Source: JBDSTZ01 sp039927975 (GTDB lineage: Bacteria > Pseudomonadota > Gammaproteobacteria > Burkholderiales > Burkholderiaceae_D). Taken from it: DNA of 43,923 nt. Both the position numbers and the translations under genes were made by a program. The stretch is taken from positions 1-43,923 of the forward strand of contig JBDSTZ010000274.1 in assembly GCA_039927975.1 (NCBI GenBank), written 5' to 3'. The stretch's first letter is position 1. The number at the start of each line of letters is the position of its first letter. The notes beneath the pieces were generated by a model that saw only the letters and a list, made by a program, of their open reading frames with translations, was not told where the DNA came from and ran no database searches. Positions 11,079 through 18,865 of the stretch are shown here, piece by piece.

Positions 11079-12074
11079 ATGCGTATGAAAATAGCTGTTT
11101 TAGATGACTATCAGGATGCCGTGCGCGGCCTCGATTGCTTCAAGTTGCTGGACGGGCATGAGGTGAAGGTTTTCAACAGCACGACGCGGGGGCTGGGGCA
11201 GCTGGCCATACGGCTGGCGCCGTTTGATGCGCTGGTGCTGATTCGCGAGCGGACGCTGATAACGCGCGCGCTGCTGGCCAGGCTGCCGAATCTCAGGTTG
11301 ATCTCGCAGACGGGGAAAGTGAGTGGTCACATTGATGTGGAGGCTTGCACCGAGCGGGGTGTGGCGATCGCCGAGGGCGTTGGTTCGCCGGTGGCGCCGG
11401 CCGAACTGACGTGGGCGCTGATCATGGCGGCCACCCGCAAGATCGTTCCGTATGCGAGTAACTTGAAGGATGGGCTGTGGCAGACGGCGTCGATCAATCC
11501 GGTACTGAATGGACTGGGCACGGTGCTGCGCGGGCGGACACTGGCGATCTGGGGATACGGCAAGATCGGCAAGATGCTGGCGGGGTATGGCAAGGCGTTT
11601 GGCATGCATGTGCTGGTGTGGGGACGCGAGGCGAGTCGGCAGGCGGCGGAAGGGGACGGATTCGAGGTAGCCGTGACGCGCGAAGCATTCTTCGAGCGCG
11701 CCGATGTGCTGACCCTGCATCTGCGCCTGGTCGACGCCACCCGCAGTTTGGTGACGGCGCGGGACTTGGGACGTATGAAGCCTGGGGCGCTGTTCGTGAA
11801 CACGAGCCGGGCGGAATTGGTTGAGGAAGGCGCGCTGGAGGCGGCCTTGCTCCAAGGAAGGCCTGGCGGCGCCGCGATCGACGTGTTCACCAGCGAACCG
11901 CCGGCGGCCGACTCACCCCTGTTGCGGATTCCGACCGTGCTGGCCACGCCGCACTTGGGGTACGTGGAAATGGACAGCTATGAGTTGTACTTTGAAGCGG
12001 CGTTCACGAATATTGTGAATTTTGCTGCGGGCGCACCAAGCGGAATTCTAAATATGCGCAGCGTGACTGGTTAA
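11079..12074 (+). CDS. D-2-hydroxyacid dehydrogenase family protein
   Basis: NAD(P)-dependent oxidoreductase of the D-isomer-specific 2-hydroxyacid dehydrogenase family (331 residues), interconverting a 2-hydroxyacid and a 2-oxoacid in the cytoplasm. The Rossmann motif is IWGYGKIGKMLAGYGKAFG. The catalytic Arg is in NTSRAELVEEGAL, the Glu in DVFTSEPP and the His in ATPHLGY, so the triad is complete. The N-terminal half matches the subgroup often annotated as phosphoglycerate-dehydrogenase-like, but the C-terminal ACT domain of SerA is absent, so a housekeeping serine-pathway role is unlikely. Two in-frame ATGs (11079 and 11085) are possible starts. It stands alone, so the substrate is undetermined. 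Confidence 0.88.
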   Translation: MRMKIAVLDDYQDAVRGLDCFKLLDGHEVKVFNSTTRGLGQLAIRLAPFDALVLIRERTLITRALLARLPNLRLISQTGKVSGHIDVEACTERGVAIAEGVGSPVAPAELTWALIMAATRKIVPYASNLKDGLWQTASINPVLNGLGTVLRGRTLAIWGYGKIGKMLAGYGKAFGMHVLVWGREASRQAAEGDGFEVAVTREAFFERADVLTLHLRLVDATRSLVTARDLGRMKPGALFVNTSRAELVEEGALEAALLQGRPGGAAIDVFTSEPPAADSPLLRIPTVLATPHLGYVEMDSYELYFEAAFTNIVNFAAGAPSGILNMRSVTG

Positions 12075-12276
12075 AGCGGGGACAGTAGCGGATATATTCT
12101 CTATTGGTGACTCGCAACGAATATCTCGGGACTTCGAACTACGACACTGTTATTTTTTCGAGCCAAACGCGAGTTTGTGTTAGCATTTTAAAATACCAGA
12201 ATGCCGCGTGGCTACGTATATACCCAAACAACCAACCGTATGCGGCACATTATCAACTTCAAATTTCGGAATTCAT

Positions 12277-12645
12277 ATGTCAATAGTTAAGCTACGCGCC
12301 TTGGGTATCCACTTCTTGAGCGCCTCGGTGCTCATCGCCTCCGCAATGCCGGCACGCGCGGACGTTGGTTGCTCTGGGAAGGTCGATATGCTCAATCAAG
12401 CCTATGACGGTTCGGTGAATCTCACGTCGGTCCAAATTTACGGAAACTCGACCGGACGGACGTTATGCAACGTGGCCTCAGTTTGGAAAGGAGTAGAGCC
12501 CGCAGTTTGCAAAAGCTGGCTAGCTGCGCTGCTTGTTGCAAAAACGACCGGAGCTTCAATTACTGTCCAGTACAATGATGGAACCACAGCGTGCTCGCAG
12601 CAACCAGCGTTTAGTGGCGCTAGCTTTCCGTGGGCTATCTGGTGA
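12277..12645 (+). CDS. Small secreted Cys-containing protein (copy 1)
   Basis: The protein has 122 residues, with a signal peptide ending near SAMPARA. The mature part begins DVGCSGKVDML, then has a GRTLC segment, a helical-looking CKSWLAALLVAKTTGASITVQYNDGT and a further Cys. The order Cys-GK-V ... LC ... long hydrophobic helix ... TVxY ... C is shared with the genes at 12824, 13319 and 29856. This layout resembles short exported proteins of unknown function such as DUF5992-type families, though I cannot confirm membership. The start is the ATG at 12277 because the signal peptide begins there; the frame opens 23 codons earlier without a signal. It lies at the left edge of the A+T-rich region. 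Confidence 0.72.
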   Translation: MSIVKLRALGIHFLSASVLIASAMPARADVGCSGKVDMLNQAYDGSVNLTSVQIYGNSTGRTLCNVASVWKGVEPAVCKSWLAALLVAKTTGASITVQYNDGTTACSQQPAFSGASFPWAIW

Positions 12646-12823
12646 TAAAACGTAAACTAACACTTCAATAAAAAATAACGTACGGTACATATGACTTAAG
12701 CGCTGGATCCGCTCGCAAAATTCAAAACCACCTTGGAGCGGACAATGGGGCAGGCCCAATCCAAGAACGCCCAGCTTAGTTTCAGCATCGCCGCGTCCTT
12801 TTACAATCCCACTCTGACCGGCC

Positions 12824-13183
12824 CTAAGCGACAATGTATATGAACTGGGCGCGGCAAGGTGCGGCATCATCGAAGTAAACCATAATCGACTTCCCAGCAA
12901 TTAAAGCAGCCATGACGGTTGCGTAGACGGATCTGTTATTTGAAAGGTCTTCGTTCCTCCATTCCATCGTAGAACCAGCCGCGCATAGGGACGTACCAGC
13001 ATCGAGTTTGAACATGAACACATATGGCAGGTAAGTCGCCTCAATAGAGGTAACTTTACCGGTAGCCATCTGGAGCGCAAACGCATGTGATGTAAAGGAA
13101 GAAAAAAGCAATACGAAAACCAATTTCAATGGAGACAATAAATGAAAATTCCCACGCCAGCTCTTAAACATATTTAATTCCAT
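12824..13183 (-). CDS. Small secreted Cys-containing protein (copy 2)
   Basis: A protein of 119 residues with a hydrophobic signal segment LVFVLLFSSFTSHAFA. The mature part has TGKVTSIEATYLP, GTSLC, MEWRNEDLSN, then YATVMAALIAGKSIMVYFDDAAPC and a final FIYIV strand. This is the same order as its neighbours, so it is a diverged paralogue. AAGGA lies about 6 nt upstream of the ATG at 13183. It is convergent with copy 1 and in tandem with copy 3 (136-base gap). The function is unknown; two cysteines suggest one disulfide in the periplasm or outside the cell. Confidence 0.7.
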   Translation of the reverse strand: MELNMFKSWRGNFHLLSPLKLVFVLLFSSFTSHAFALQMATGKVTSIEATYLPYVFMFKLDAGTSLCAAGSTMEWRNEDLSNNRSVYATVMAALIAGKSIMVYFDDAAPCRAQFIYIVA

Positions 13184-13318
13184 TAATTTCCTTTGAAAAA
13201 AAGACTGCCAGGAAGTAGAAACATTCGTAGTAAATTACTTGTTCGCATATTACCTAACAGCTGCCCGATGTCAAATTCCGCTTAACCGCAGATAATCTCA
13301 TTTCCATCATTTTGCACT

Positions 13319-13651
13319 CTATCCACTAACAGAAATGTAACCAAGGCGACAAAAACCATTTTCTTGGGTGCTGAAAACCGTGACAGAGTTTCCTTGCATT
13401 TTAGCCAGCATCAAAATAGCTAAGTAGGTTTTATAATTGCTATCTGTGTCATTTAAAAAGGCCCAACTGGGTCCGCCGCTGCACATCGTGCCCACGTCGG
13501 CAAGAAAGATTCGCAATCCAAAATTATCCCCTGCGGTAACGTCCACCCTAATTAACTTCCCGGTTTGAACCCCATCCCACGCAGACGCGATTGGCGCAGA
13601 AACTATCAACAGGATTCCTAGCAAAAGGTCTTTGAGGTTAAATTTTTTCAT
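13319..13651 (-). CDS. Small secreted Cys-containing protein (copy 3)
   Basis: A protein of 110 residues: MKKFNLKDLLLGILLIVSAPIASA is a clear signal peptide. The mature part has TGKLIRVDV, GTMCSGGPSWAFLND, then YLAILMLAKMQGNSVTVF and CRLGYISVSG. It aligns best with copy 2 (Cys before a W-containing turn, Tyr-rich helix, GxSVTV, C-terminal Cys and YISV). An AAGGA box sits rather far (about 11 nt) from the ATG. It is probably a tandem duplicate of copy 2. No function can be assigned. Confidence 0.68.
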   Translation of the reverse strand: MKKFNLKDLLLGILLIVSAPIASAWDGVQTGKLIRVDVTAGDNFGLRIFLADVGTMCSGGPSWAFLNDTDSNYKTYLAILMLAKMQGNSVTVFSTQENGFCRLGYISVSG

Positions 13652-13868
13652 AATCGGTAAATTTTCCTTATAGTTAAATCGATCTTCCTAGGAAAAAATA
13701 AATTTTCGCCAGAGGAAATTTTATGTTCGTGATCATTCGCCTTTTCGTTCCTATATGTTTAGTTTCGTCCGATCAAGTTCTTCGTCGCAGCTGACGATTG
13801 TTTCGGGCAAGCCTAAACTAGATGGAAATGAGGGTGGCCACCGGGCATCCGCCACTTCACCGCCGCTA

Positions 13869-14602
13869 TGCACGCTAAAGCATGAGTTCACGAATCCACC
13901 CCTAGCCCGCAGCACTCCGAAATCCGCCAAGAAATCAAAGATTCGGGTTTCTCCGATCGCGACGTGGCCAAGGTTTTCAGCATCACGCACACCACTGCCG
14001 CGAAATGGCTAAAACGGGACGACGTTCAGGACCGTTCTCGCCGCGCTCACGCGTTGCACAGGACGCTCAGTTCGGATTTGCCGCTGGACGACCTGCGCTA
14101 AATCGCCCACCAGTACATCAATCCCGACGTATCGCGTTCCGGCATTGCCCGCCTGCTCAAGTGCGAGGCCATGGGGCTGATGGAGGAAATCATTCCCAAG
14201 GCCGAGCGCGAGACCATCGCGCCAAAAAGATCTTAAAGAACCACGAACCTGACTTCGTCGAGGCCGATATCAAGTATCTTCCACAGATGCTGGATGGGTC
14301 GTCACGACGCTATCTGTTCTGAAACCTAGCGGCCGCCATGTGTTCGATCGCGCCCGCAGTCCCGCCGAAATCGAACATCGCTGGCGCCGCCACGCAACCC
14401 ACAAACCAATTGCAGGTTGAGCGCTTCAATGGCCGAATCGCCGAGCTGCCGCAACAAATGCGCTTCGAACGCTGAGCCGACATGGAGACAACATTGATGA
14501 ACTACCTCAAGCTATTCAACACCAACTGCAGCCAAGCGCCACCAACGGTCAAATGCCTATCCATACCGTTAACGACTGGCAGCACCTGGTGATTACTAGT
14601 TA
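13869..14602 (+). pseudogene. Decayed IS481-family transposase remnant
   Basis: Broken pieces of one transposase lie in order. A helix-turn-helix region (EIRQEIKDSGFSDRDVAKVF, then AAKWLKRDDVQDRS) ends after LPLDDLR at a stop near 14100. Next comes IAHQYINPDVSRSGIARLL, then a frameshift near 14225, then KNHEPDFVEADIKYLPQM and SSRRYLF, which is the start of the DDE core. The middle of the catalytic domain is deleted. The C-terminal part resumes as VERFNGRIAELPQQMRFER, a stop, and METTLMNYLKLFNT. These segments match the IS481-type order. No terminal inverted repeats or target duplications could be recognised. It lies head-on to the toxin-immunity genes. It is certainly inactive. Confidence 0.82.
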
Positions 14603-14648
14603 ATTTTGGAGCGGGCGAGACATGACAAACCCGCCGTTTCACACGATC

Positions 14649-14975
14649 CTATTCTAAGTCTTCGTGCCGCAAAAGGACAAAGCACGTCGCCTTCTCTATA
14701 ATTCTTTCACGGAAAAATTGCCAACGCGGAGATTCGTTTACGTAAAGCAAGATACGATAATCTGGAAACGATTGCTCCGCTGGATCCCCATCAATTGGAT
14801 CGATATTGCGCTTCAACACCAGATGTTCCTCGCTACTTTTACCCCAGCGAAAATAATCTCCACCGTAATATTCGCTATCATGGGCCGAAAAATTAATGCC
14901 GAACGCAGATTCCAAAGAAGCTCTTGCGCTTTCAAGCTCATTAGAGCTGCTGCCGTATAAATCATATATCGCCAT
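14649..14975 (-). CDS. Putative immunity protein for the Rhs toxin
   Basis: A 108-residue cytoplasmic protein, MAIYDLYGSSSNELESARAS, with an acidic central part and motifs HDSEYYGGDYFRWG and RILLYVNESPRW. I do not recognise a named family. Its position is the evidence: it starts 4 nt after the stop of the Rhs-toxin gene on the same strand, the standard place for the cognate immunity gene of a polymorphic toxin, and it has no signal peptide, which suits a toxin acting in the cytoplasm. The decayed IS481 copy lies just downstream. Confidence 0.66.
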   Translation of the reverse strand: MAIYDLYGSSSNELESARASLESAFGINFSAHDSEYYGGDYFRWGKSSEEHLVLKRNIDPIDGDPAEQSFPDYRILLYVNESPRWQFFRERIIEKATCFVLLRHEDLE

Positions 14976-14979
14976 AATT

Positions 14980-17900
14980 CTAATTCCTTCCTGGAAGTTC
15001 CATGCTAGGCGCTCTCTTAGCGGCAGTAGCCGTATCTTTAAAGATCATGAAGTTGACATCTCGACCTGCCTCGTCGCCCATTTCCTTTGACAAGTTGCGC
15101 AAACCCAGAATACGCAAATCACGTGCCGAAAGCGGGCCAGTTCGCGATTTCCCCGAACGCAAGCCAATTCCAAGATTTTTAGCTTTCGCCAATAGTGCCG
15201 GATCTGCAAGTGCAACGTCAAAATCACTCACCCGGCCAGAGTCAAAAGCCTTTCCGGTTTTGTAGCTTCGGCCAGTTACAGCGCTTCCTTGAAGAATCGG
15301 CTCTGCATCTTGGTAGCCAGCACGAGCTAATCCTGACCGCATTTTGCTTCCAAACAGGGCGTATTCTTCTGCGCTTGCGAAACCGTACGGCAGAGCGCCG
15401 CTAACTTCAATTATTGTTTCGCCCGCAAAAATTGACTCCGCGCCCCACTTAAGAATTTTGAGGGCTGCATTCCCACTTATCACGGAAAATGCCGTTTCCT
15501 CTACGCCATAAAACGGATCTACGCCTTCCTGCATCCGTAGTCTATCCGCTTTCGAATTCGCAATTCGCGTATTGTTATAGCTACATGCGTTAGTGGGGGC
15601 AGTGCACGGAGGAGCGAGCATCTCCTTTGCCGTAGCGAATCTGCTCATTCTAGCCATCGTGCCACTCTCCGCAGCAACGGTGACCCTGTCAACAGCACTG
15701 ACCCTTGGTGCTGTGATTGCCACCGAATTTAAATAAGTTCCATATCCAAAACCCCAAGTGAGCGAGATAAAGAAATTAGCTGCAGTTGCCGCGCCGGCGG
15801 ACCAATCGTCGGACCCTATGCCAGAAAAAAAATCCGTATAGCCGTCAAGATCAACAGACACAAGCGGATTATTACGGGTGTATGAATATCGATTAAAAGA
15901 CTGAGCGTCATCAGGATATGGGATAGACGGGTCCGCAGATAGGAATCGGCCTATGACAGGATCGTACACACGGCCGTTCATGTGAATGAGCCCCATATCG
16001 TCGAGATGCTCATGCGTGGTGAATCCACGGCTCGTCATTTGTCCTTTGATAGTATTGCTTGGGTCGATTTGGCCGTCAGGTGTGCGGCGCTTGCCGAAGG
16101 GTTCGTAGGAAAGCCGCTCAACAACATTACCAAAAACATCTGTAATAGTGGTAACCGAACTAATTTGGTCTTGATGAGCATACACTACCGATAATCCATT
16201 AGATCCTTGTTCCGCAATAGCAACAAGTTTCCCCTCGGCCGTAATATAAAACTTTTCCGCAATCGAACCGTCGGAATTAATTTCCTTTTCGTAAGACAAG
16301 CCGCCGCTATTGTCTGGATGCACATAGACTGTTGTAGAACCGGGTTTTACGAGCTTGATACGCTGGTGCTCTGGCCCATAAGTGAAATTGAGCAGTCCAC
16401 GTGGCGAACTGATCGACTGTGGCATATTGAAACTCGTGCTGCTGATTTCGCGCCATTTGCTTGCGATATAGTTGTTCGACGAATCGTATTCCGTTTCGTG
16501 CTCCAAATTGCCATTTGCGTCGTAACGATAATAGCGCTTTCCGCCATTCGTCAAGATAATGTTATCGACACCGTGCGGGCGCGCATTTACCGTTCCCGGA
16601 ACATACGCACCGACATCGGACCGGAACGAAATATTGCCGATGCTGTCGTAATCGTAGCTTTGGGAAGAAACACTCCCATTCGAGTTAACGGTCGACGATT
16701 TCAAGCGATTTAGAGAATCATATACAAATGTCTCAATCTGGTTCTGGCTCGAATCGCTCAGCGCGGTGAGGTTACCAGCGCCGTAGCTGCGAGATTTAAG
16801 ATTCCCGACCTCGTCATAGACGTAGGTCATGTTCTGAACTTTGTATCCAGACCCGGAGTAAACATGATTAAGGCGGCCGGAGTCGGCATAATACTGTTGC
16901 TCGGTAGCGACGCCATTCCCGTAGGTTTGAAGCGTCACATTCCCTTCGGCATCCGCTGAATTCTTAACCCAGTAAAGCGCGTTCGTGGCATCGTTTTGAA
17001 CCTGCTGCAAGTCGCCAAGAGCAGTGTACTCGTATCTTAGCTTAAAGTTCCCGGGATAAGTTTCCGTCTTAATCCGGCCGTTGTTGCTATCGTATGTATA
17101 CGTGGCACCGAAATAGCTATCAATTGCCGTCAATATTGTTTCCGGGCGCCCGGCGCTATCATACGCCAGTCCGCGTTGGTAGCCGTTTGATGACACCGCC
17201 TTGCAAAGAAGCCCTGTACCCTTCGTGCAATTGTCGTATGTCCAGGCACTAATAAGATCATTTTCAGTACGACTAGTCATTCGGCCAAGTTGATCGTAGG
17301 CGTTAACAGTGGTTTGGCTTTTTGCGTCGGTTTGCTGGACAACTTGGCCAAGCGCATCACTAGCATAGGTCCATGCGCCCAAATCGGGGTCAACCATTTG
17401 CAGCTTGTGACCGCGACTGTTGTAGCTAACACTTACAATATTGCCCTTCGCATCAGTGGTGCGGACAAGATTGCCGAACGAATCGTATTCGTATGTAACC
17501 GAGTTTTGGGGCGAGTCTGAGTCCTTCACCGAGAGGATCCGGCCCAGCATGTCTTTCACTTTAGTGCGGGTTCGTCCGAGCGGATCCGTTGTAATCGTCG
17601 TCAACCCGTCATAGGTAATTTGTGTTGATGGATTATTTGGTTCCGTGGCCGTTTTTATACGGCCGAGTACATCGTAGGTGAACGTCGTCAGAGCTGGCGC
17701 CTGATTTGAGAAATACGGACGAGATACCTGGTAGACGTTCCCATACTTGTCGTAGCTAGTAGTACGCTTTACTATCGAGACCTGATCAAATCCCACTGTG
17801 TCGGCTTCGACCTCCCGGTCATAGACATCGTAAAAAGTCTTGACCCAAGCGCCATTTGCGATGGTTCCGCCAGGCGCCATCGGCGTCGAAAGTACGAAAT

Positions 17901-18795
17901 ACTTGGCAAAGTTAGGACACGTAGTCGTCGCACCATTGACACCGCTGCAATAGCCATATTCCCACTTCGTTTCCGTCCCATCCGCACGCTTTTCGTTTAT
18001 CTTGCGCCCAAAATTGTCGTATTGATAGATTGTCGGATTTACCTGATTATCCGCCTGAGTATATGGTCGTCCCACGACTGTCGGCAAACCAAAACGATCA
18101 TCCCATTCAGTTGTTTGAATATGCCCCAAGGGATTCGTAGCCGAAGCGATAAATCTTCCCTTTGCCTCGTACGTAAAGCCCGCATTGCGCGGCAAAATGG
18201 CGGCGGTGCCTGTGGCCGGGGACGTCAGGGAAATGGTCTTGGCGTTTCCGTACAAATCGTAACTACTGATCGGGATGCTCTTTTCCACCCTTAACTGCGG
18301 ATTATCCGGCTCTGTAATGACTGTGATGAGCAAGCCAGTCGCGAGGTCGTATTCGAAGTCGGTTGTCTGACTAATTGACTTTGCGGGCAACGGCAACGGC
18401 GTCACCGCCGCTGACCATGCCGGAGGCGTAGCAAGTGGGGGTGGCGGCGTTGGCGTTGGCGTTGGCGTTGGCGTTGGCGTTGGCGTTGGCGTTGGCGTTG
18501 GCGTTGGCGTTGGAGCTGGCGTCGGCGTCGGCGTCGGTCCCGGGTCCGGCGGCAGCGGGGCTTCCTGCGGCACGACGATCGGGATTAACAGGTCGTCGTC
18601 GAGCGCGACAAACACGATTTTCGGCGGCGTCGTCGATGAAGTTTGCGATTTAACTGAAAAGGATGTCAGCACAAGAAACATTGCCAAGCACATCTTGATT
18701 GTCAACCCTATCGACATTCGAAGCGATCGACAAATCGCGCCCACAATACCTTGAGCGAGCAACACAGTCACCGTTCGGTTATAGAAAGACTTCAT
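14980..18795 (-). CDS. Rhs/YD-repeat protein with C-terminal toxin tip
   Basis: A 1271-residue protein. After a hydrophobic N-terminal segment (MCLAMFLVLTSFSVKSQ) comes a Pro/Thr spacer encoded by the repeat at 18446-18511. Many YD repeats follow (forms of YDxxGxxxx, for example YDSFGNLVRTTDAKGN and YRYDANGNLEHETEYD). The Rhs-associated core ends GRFLSADPSIPYPDDAQSFN then NNPLVSVDLDGY, and after it comes a variable C-terminus of about 220 residues. The last about 105 residues carry GSAVTG (1170-1175), SDFDVAL (Asp1191, Asp1193) and RDVNFMIF (Asp1246), the three elements expected of a pol-beta-type nucleotidyltransferase; this is my inference. GAGGA stands 5 nt before the ATG. The gene lies between the SpvB-like gene and the immunity gene in one apparent operon. 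Confidence 0.88.
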   Translation of the reverse strand: MKSFYNRTVTVLLAQGIVGAICRSLRMSIGLTIKMCLAMFLVLTSFSVKSQTSSTTPPKIVFVALDDDLLIPIVVPQEAPLPPDPGPTPTPTPAPTPTPTPTPTPTPTPTPTPTPTPPPPLATPPAWSAAVTPLPLPAKSISQTTDFEYDLATGLLITVITEPDNPQLRVEKSIPISSYDLYGNAKTISLTSPATGTAAILPRNAGFTYEAKGRFIASATNPLGHIQTTEWDDRFGLPTVVGRPYTQADNQVNPTIYQYDNFGRKINEKRADGTETKWEYGYCSGVNGATTTCPNFAKYFVLSTPMAPGGTIANGAWVKTFYDVYDREVEADTVGFDQVSIVKRTTSYDKYGNVYQVSRPYFSNQAPALTTFTYDVLGRIKTATEPNNPSTQITYDGLTTITTDPLGRTRTKVKDMLGRILSVKDSDSPQNSVTYEYDSFGNLVRTTDAKGNIVSVSYNSRGHKLQMVDPDLGAWTYASDALGQVVQQTDAKSQTTVNAYDQLGRMTSRTENDLISAWTYDNCTKGTGLLCKAVSSNGYQRGLAYDSAGRPETILTAIDSYFGATYTYDSNNGRIKTETYPGNFKLRYEYTALGDLQQVQNDATNALYWVKNSADAEGNVTLQTYGNGVATEQQYYADSGRLNHVYSGSGYKVQNMTYVYDEVGNLKSRSYGAGNLTALSDSSQNQIETFVYDSLNRLKSSTVNSNGSVSSQSYDYDSIGNISFRSDVGAYVPGTVNARPHGVDNIILTNGGKRYYRYDANGNLEHETEYDSSNNYIASKWREISSTSFNMPQSISSPRGLLNFTYGPEHQRIKLVKPGSTTVYVHPDNSGGLSYEKEINSDGSIAEKFYITAEGKLVAIAEQGSNGLSVVYAHQDQISSVTTITDVFGNVVERLSYEPFGKRRTPDGQIDPSNTIKGQMTSRGFTTHEHLDDMGLIHMNGRVYDPVIGRFLSADPSIPYPDDAQSFNRYSYTRNNPLVSVDLDGYTDFFSGIGSDDWSAGAATAANFFISLTWGFGYGTYLNSVAITAPRVSAVDRVTVAAESGTMARMSRFATAKEMLAPPCTAPTNACSYNNTRIANSKADRLRMQEGVDPFYGVEETAFSVISGNAALKILKWGAESIFAGETIIEVSGALPYGFASAEEYALFGSKMRSGLARAGYQDAEPILQGSAVTGRSYKTGKAFDSGRVSDFDVALADPALLAKAKNLGIGLRSGKSRTGPLSARDLRILGLRNLSKEMGDEAGRDVNFMIFKDTATAAKRAPSMELPGRN
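18446..18511. repeat. Tandem hexamer (GGCGTT)x11 in the Rhs gene
   Basis: Eleven perfect GGCGTT units, followed by one variant and three GGCGTC units. On the coding (minus) strand they encode a Thr-Pro run after the signal segment of the Rhs protein. Unit gain or loss keeps the frame, so it would change spacer length rather than switch the gene off. Confidence 0.95.
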
Positions 18796-18865
18796 TTAAT
18801 CCTCTGTCAATTCTGATGTTCTTGTTCCCGCCATACCCGGCGGGCAATTATTCACTCTCAACGAA

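Noticed and set aside
18435..18535. Possible CRISPR array
   Set aside because: The repeats are contiguous hexamers coding for Thr-Pro, without spacers.
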